From Gammaproteobacteria bacterium (GTDB taxonomy: Bacteria; Pseudomonadota; Gammaproteobacteria; UBA6429; Thiohalophilaceae): a DNA stretch of 6,167 nucleotides. Positions 5,426 through 6,167 of this stretch are shown in pieces (the first letter of the stretch is position 1; each line of letters starts with the position of its first letter). The position numbers and the translations under genes are program-made. The notes beneath the pieces were generated by a model, which saw only the letters and a list, made by a program, of their open reading frames with translations, had not been told where the DNA came from and ran no database searches. The stretch spans positions 1 through 6,167 of the forward strand of contig JAHEIJ010000142.1 in NCBI GenBank assembly GCA_024639445.1. Direction: 5' to 3'.

Positions 5426-6167
5426 TCAGCGATTTCTACGTCTTACATCAGTCACATTTGACAATTGACCAATACGGGCAAGTACCTTACTCAAGATATC
5501 GATATTCGGCACTTCCGCCGAGATCACCATGGTGGCCGTATGGGTGTCACGAAATGACTCGGTGTTGACTGCGGTTACGTTAATGTCTGCATTCGACAGC
5601 AAAGTCGTAATGTCACGCAACAAACCCTGCCTGTCATAAGCCTCAATTTCAATGTCGACGGAATAGGTTCCATCGGATTCAGCTCCCCAATCTACTTCAA
5701 TAAAACGTTCCGGGTGTTCTGCAATTGTGTGTAAGACATTATGACAATCACTCCTATGGATGGAGATACCTTGACCCTGGGTAATATAACCTACGATTGG
5801 ATCACCGGGTAAAGGTTTGCAGCAGCGCGCAAACTTGGTCAGCAAATCACCTACACCATGTACCTGCACATTGGTAGATGTGGTTCGAGCTCTGGCTTTA
5901 TGCAGGACGGGCTCACTGTCTTCTACATGTTGCAACGGTAGCGTTAATCGCTGTGCCGTGTTTACTACCTTGGTGGGTTTTATTTCACCAATACCAACCA
6001 TAGCAAGAAACTCGTCAACGCCTTTCTGGTTGAAGTGCTGGGCAAGCTTTTCATAACGGACATCGGTGAAACCCATACGCTTGAGCTCACGTTCAACAAT
6101 GGCGCGACCATCAGCAATATTCTGCTCAAAATTCTGCCGGCGGAACCAGTGCTGAACATGTTGACGG
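5426..6167 (-). CDS. relA: GTP pyrophosphokinase RelA, C-terminal part (5' end outside window)
   Basis: The last 246 codons of the ribosome-associated (p)ppGpp synthetase that drives the stringent response when uncharged tRNA enters the A site. The frame continues past ATG 6076 to the window edge (RQHVQHWFRRQNFEQNIADGR matches the helical-domain block after TGS), so that Met is internal. Next come the zinc-finger/RIS region with GVGDLLTKFARCCKPLPGD (visible residues about 104-122, including the Cys pair) and ISIHRSDC (134-141), holding the Cys and Asp-Cys known to matter in E. coli RelA. The C-terminal ACT/RRM domain (about 168-246, AYDRQGLLRDITTLL, IDILSKVLARIGQL) ends with DVRRRNR. SpoT has a similar C-terminus, but the wording here is nearer RelA in my judgement. 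The synthetase domain is not visible. It converges with the desaturase. Confidence 0.9.
   Translation of the reverse strand, partial: RQHVQHWFRRQNFEQNIADGRAIVERELKRMGFTDVRYEKLAQHFNQKGVDEFLAMVGIGEIKPTKVVNTAQRLTLPLQHVEDSEPVLHKARARTTSTNVQVHGVGDLLTKFARCCKPLPGDPIVGYITQGQGISIHRSDCHNVLHTIAEHPERFIEVDWGAESDGTYSVDIEIEAYDRQGLLRDITTLLSNADINVTAVNTESFRDTHTATMVISAEVPNIDILSKVLARIGQLSNVTDVRRRNR

Noticed and set aside
5419..5429. CTGAC-A-GTCAG palindrome at the relA stop codon, as a bidirectional terminator
   Set aside because: A 1-base loop cannot form this hairpin and there is no T run.
5817..6056. Rightward 79-codon frame inside relA
   Set aside because: Antisense to conserved RelA coding sequence, cysteine-rich low-quality translation; a shadow of the real gene.

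Overview
The window reads as a chromosomal piece of a proteobacterium, most likely a gammaproteobacterium. This rests on a monofunctional RelA-type C-terminus, a membrane desaturase whose sequence closely resembles the Pseudomonas DesA/DesB type as I recall it, and a small protein with the look of the DUF6316 family. A betaproteobacterium is not excluded. Base composition is moderate and the intergenic DNA is clearly AT-rich. I see no insertion sequence, phage gene, tRNA, rRNA or CRISPR array.

Layout, left to right. A small conserved-looking hypothetical protein ends at 317. A stand-alone class I O-methyltransferase of the CCoAOMT/COMT type (429-1091) follows with its own promoter-like sequence. 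Next is a TSUP (TauE/SafE) membrane transporter (1283-2017), which converges on a MerR-family regulator with a cobalamin-binding domain (2985-2071, minus strand). That regulator carries the Wx9EH and ExHxxG signatures of CarH/LitR B12 photoreceptors. It is transcribed away from a 54-residue orphan protein (3107-3271) with a very strong ribosome binding site and its own Rho-independent terminator. The gap between the two holds a perfect TTTGTC-N3-GACAAA dyad, a natural candidate operator. Next comes an 80-residue minus-strand protein (3742-3500), then an AT-rich gap of about 460 bases containing a perfect 9-N3-9 palindrome. A full-length delta-9-type fatty acid desaturase (4201-5385) follows, converging on the C-terminal third of relA (minus strand, 5' end outside the window).

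The genes are mostly single transcription units, not one operon, so shared function is an inference. The most interesting unit is the B12-dependent regulator, its dyad and the divergent microprotein: it could be a small light- or cobalamin-responsive module. CarH/LitR regulators elsewhere control light-stress and membrane/pigment genes, so a link to the nearby desaturase can be tested, but the dyad upstream of the desaturase is a different sequence. No clearly new multi-gene system is visible. The novel elements are the orphan microprotein, the unidentified palindromes and the residue substitution in the photoreceptor-like regulator.
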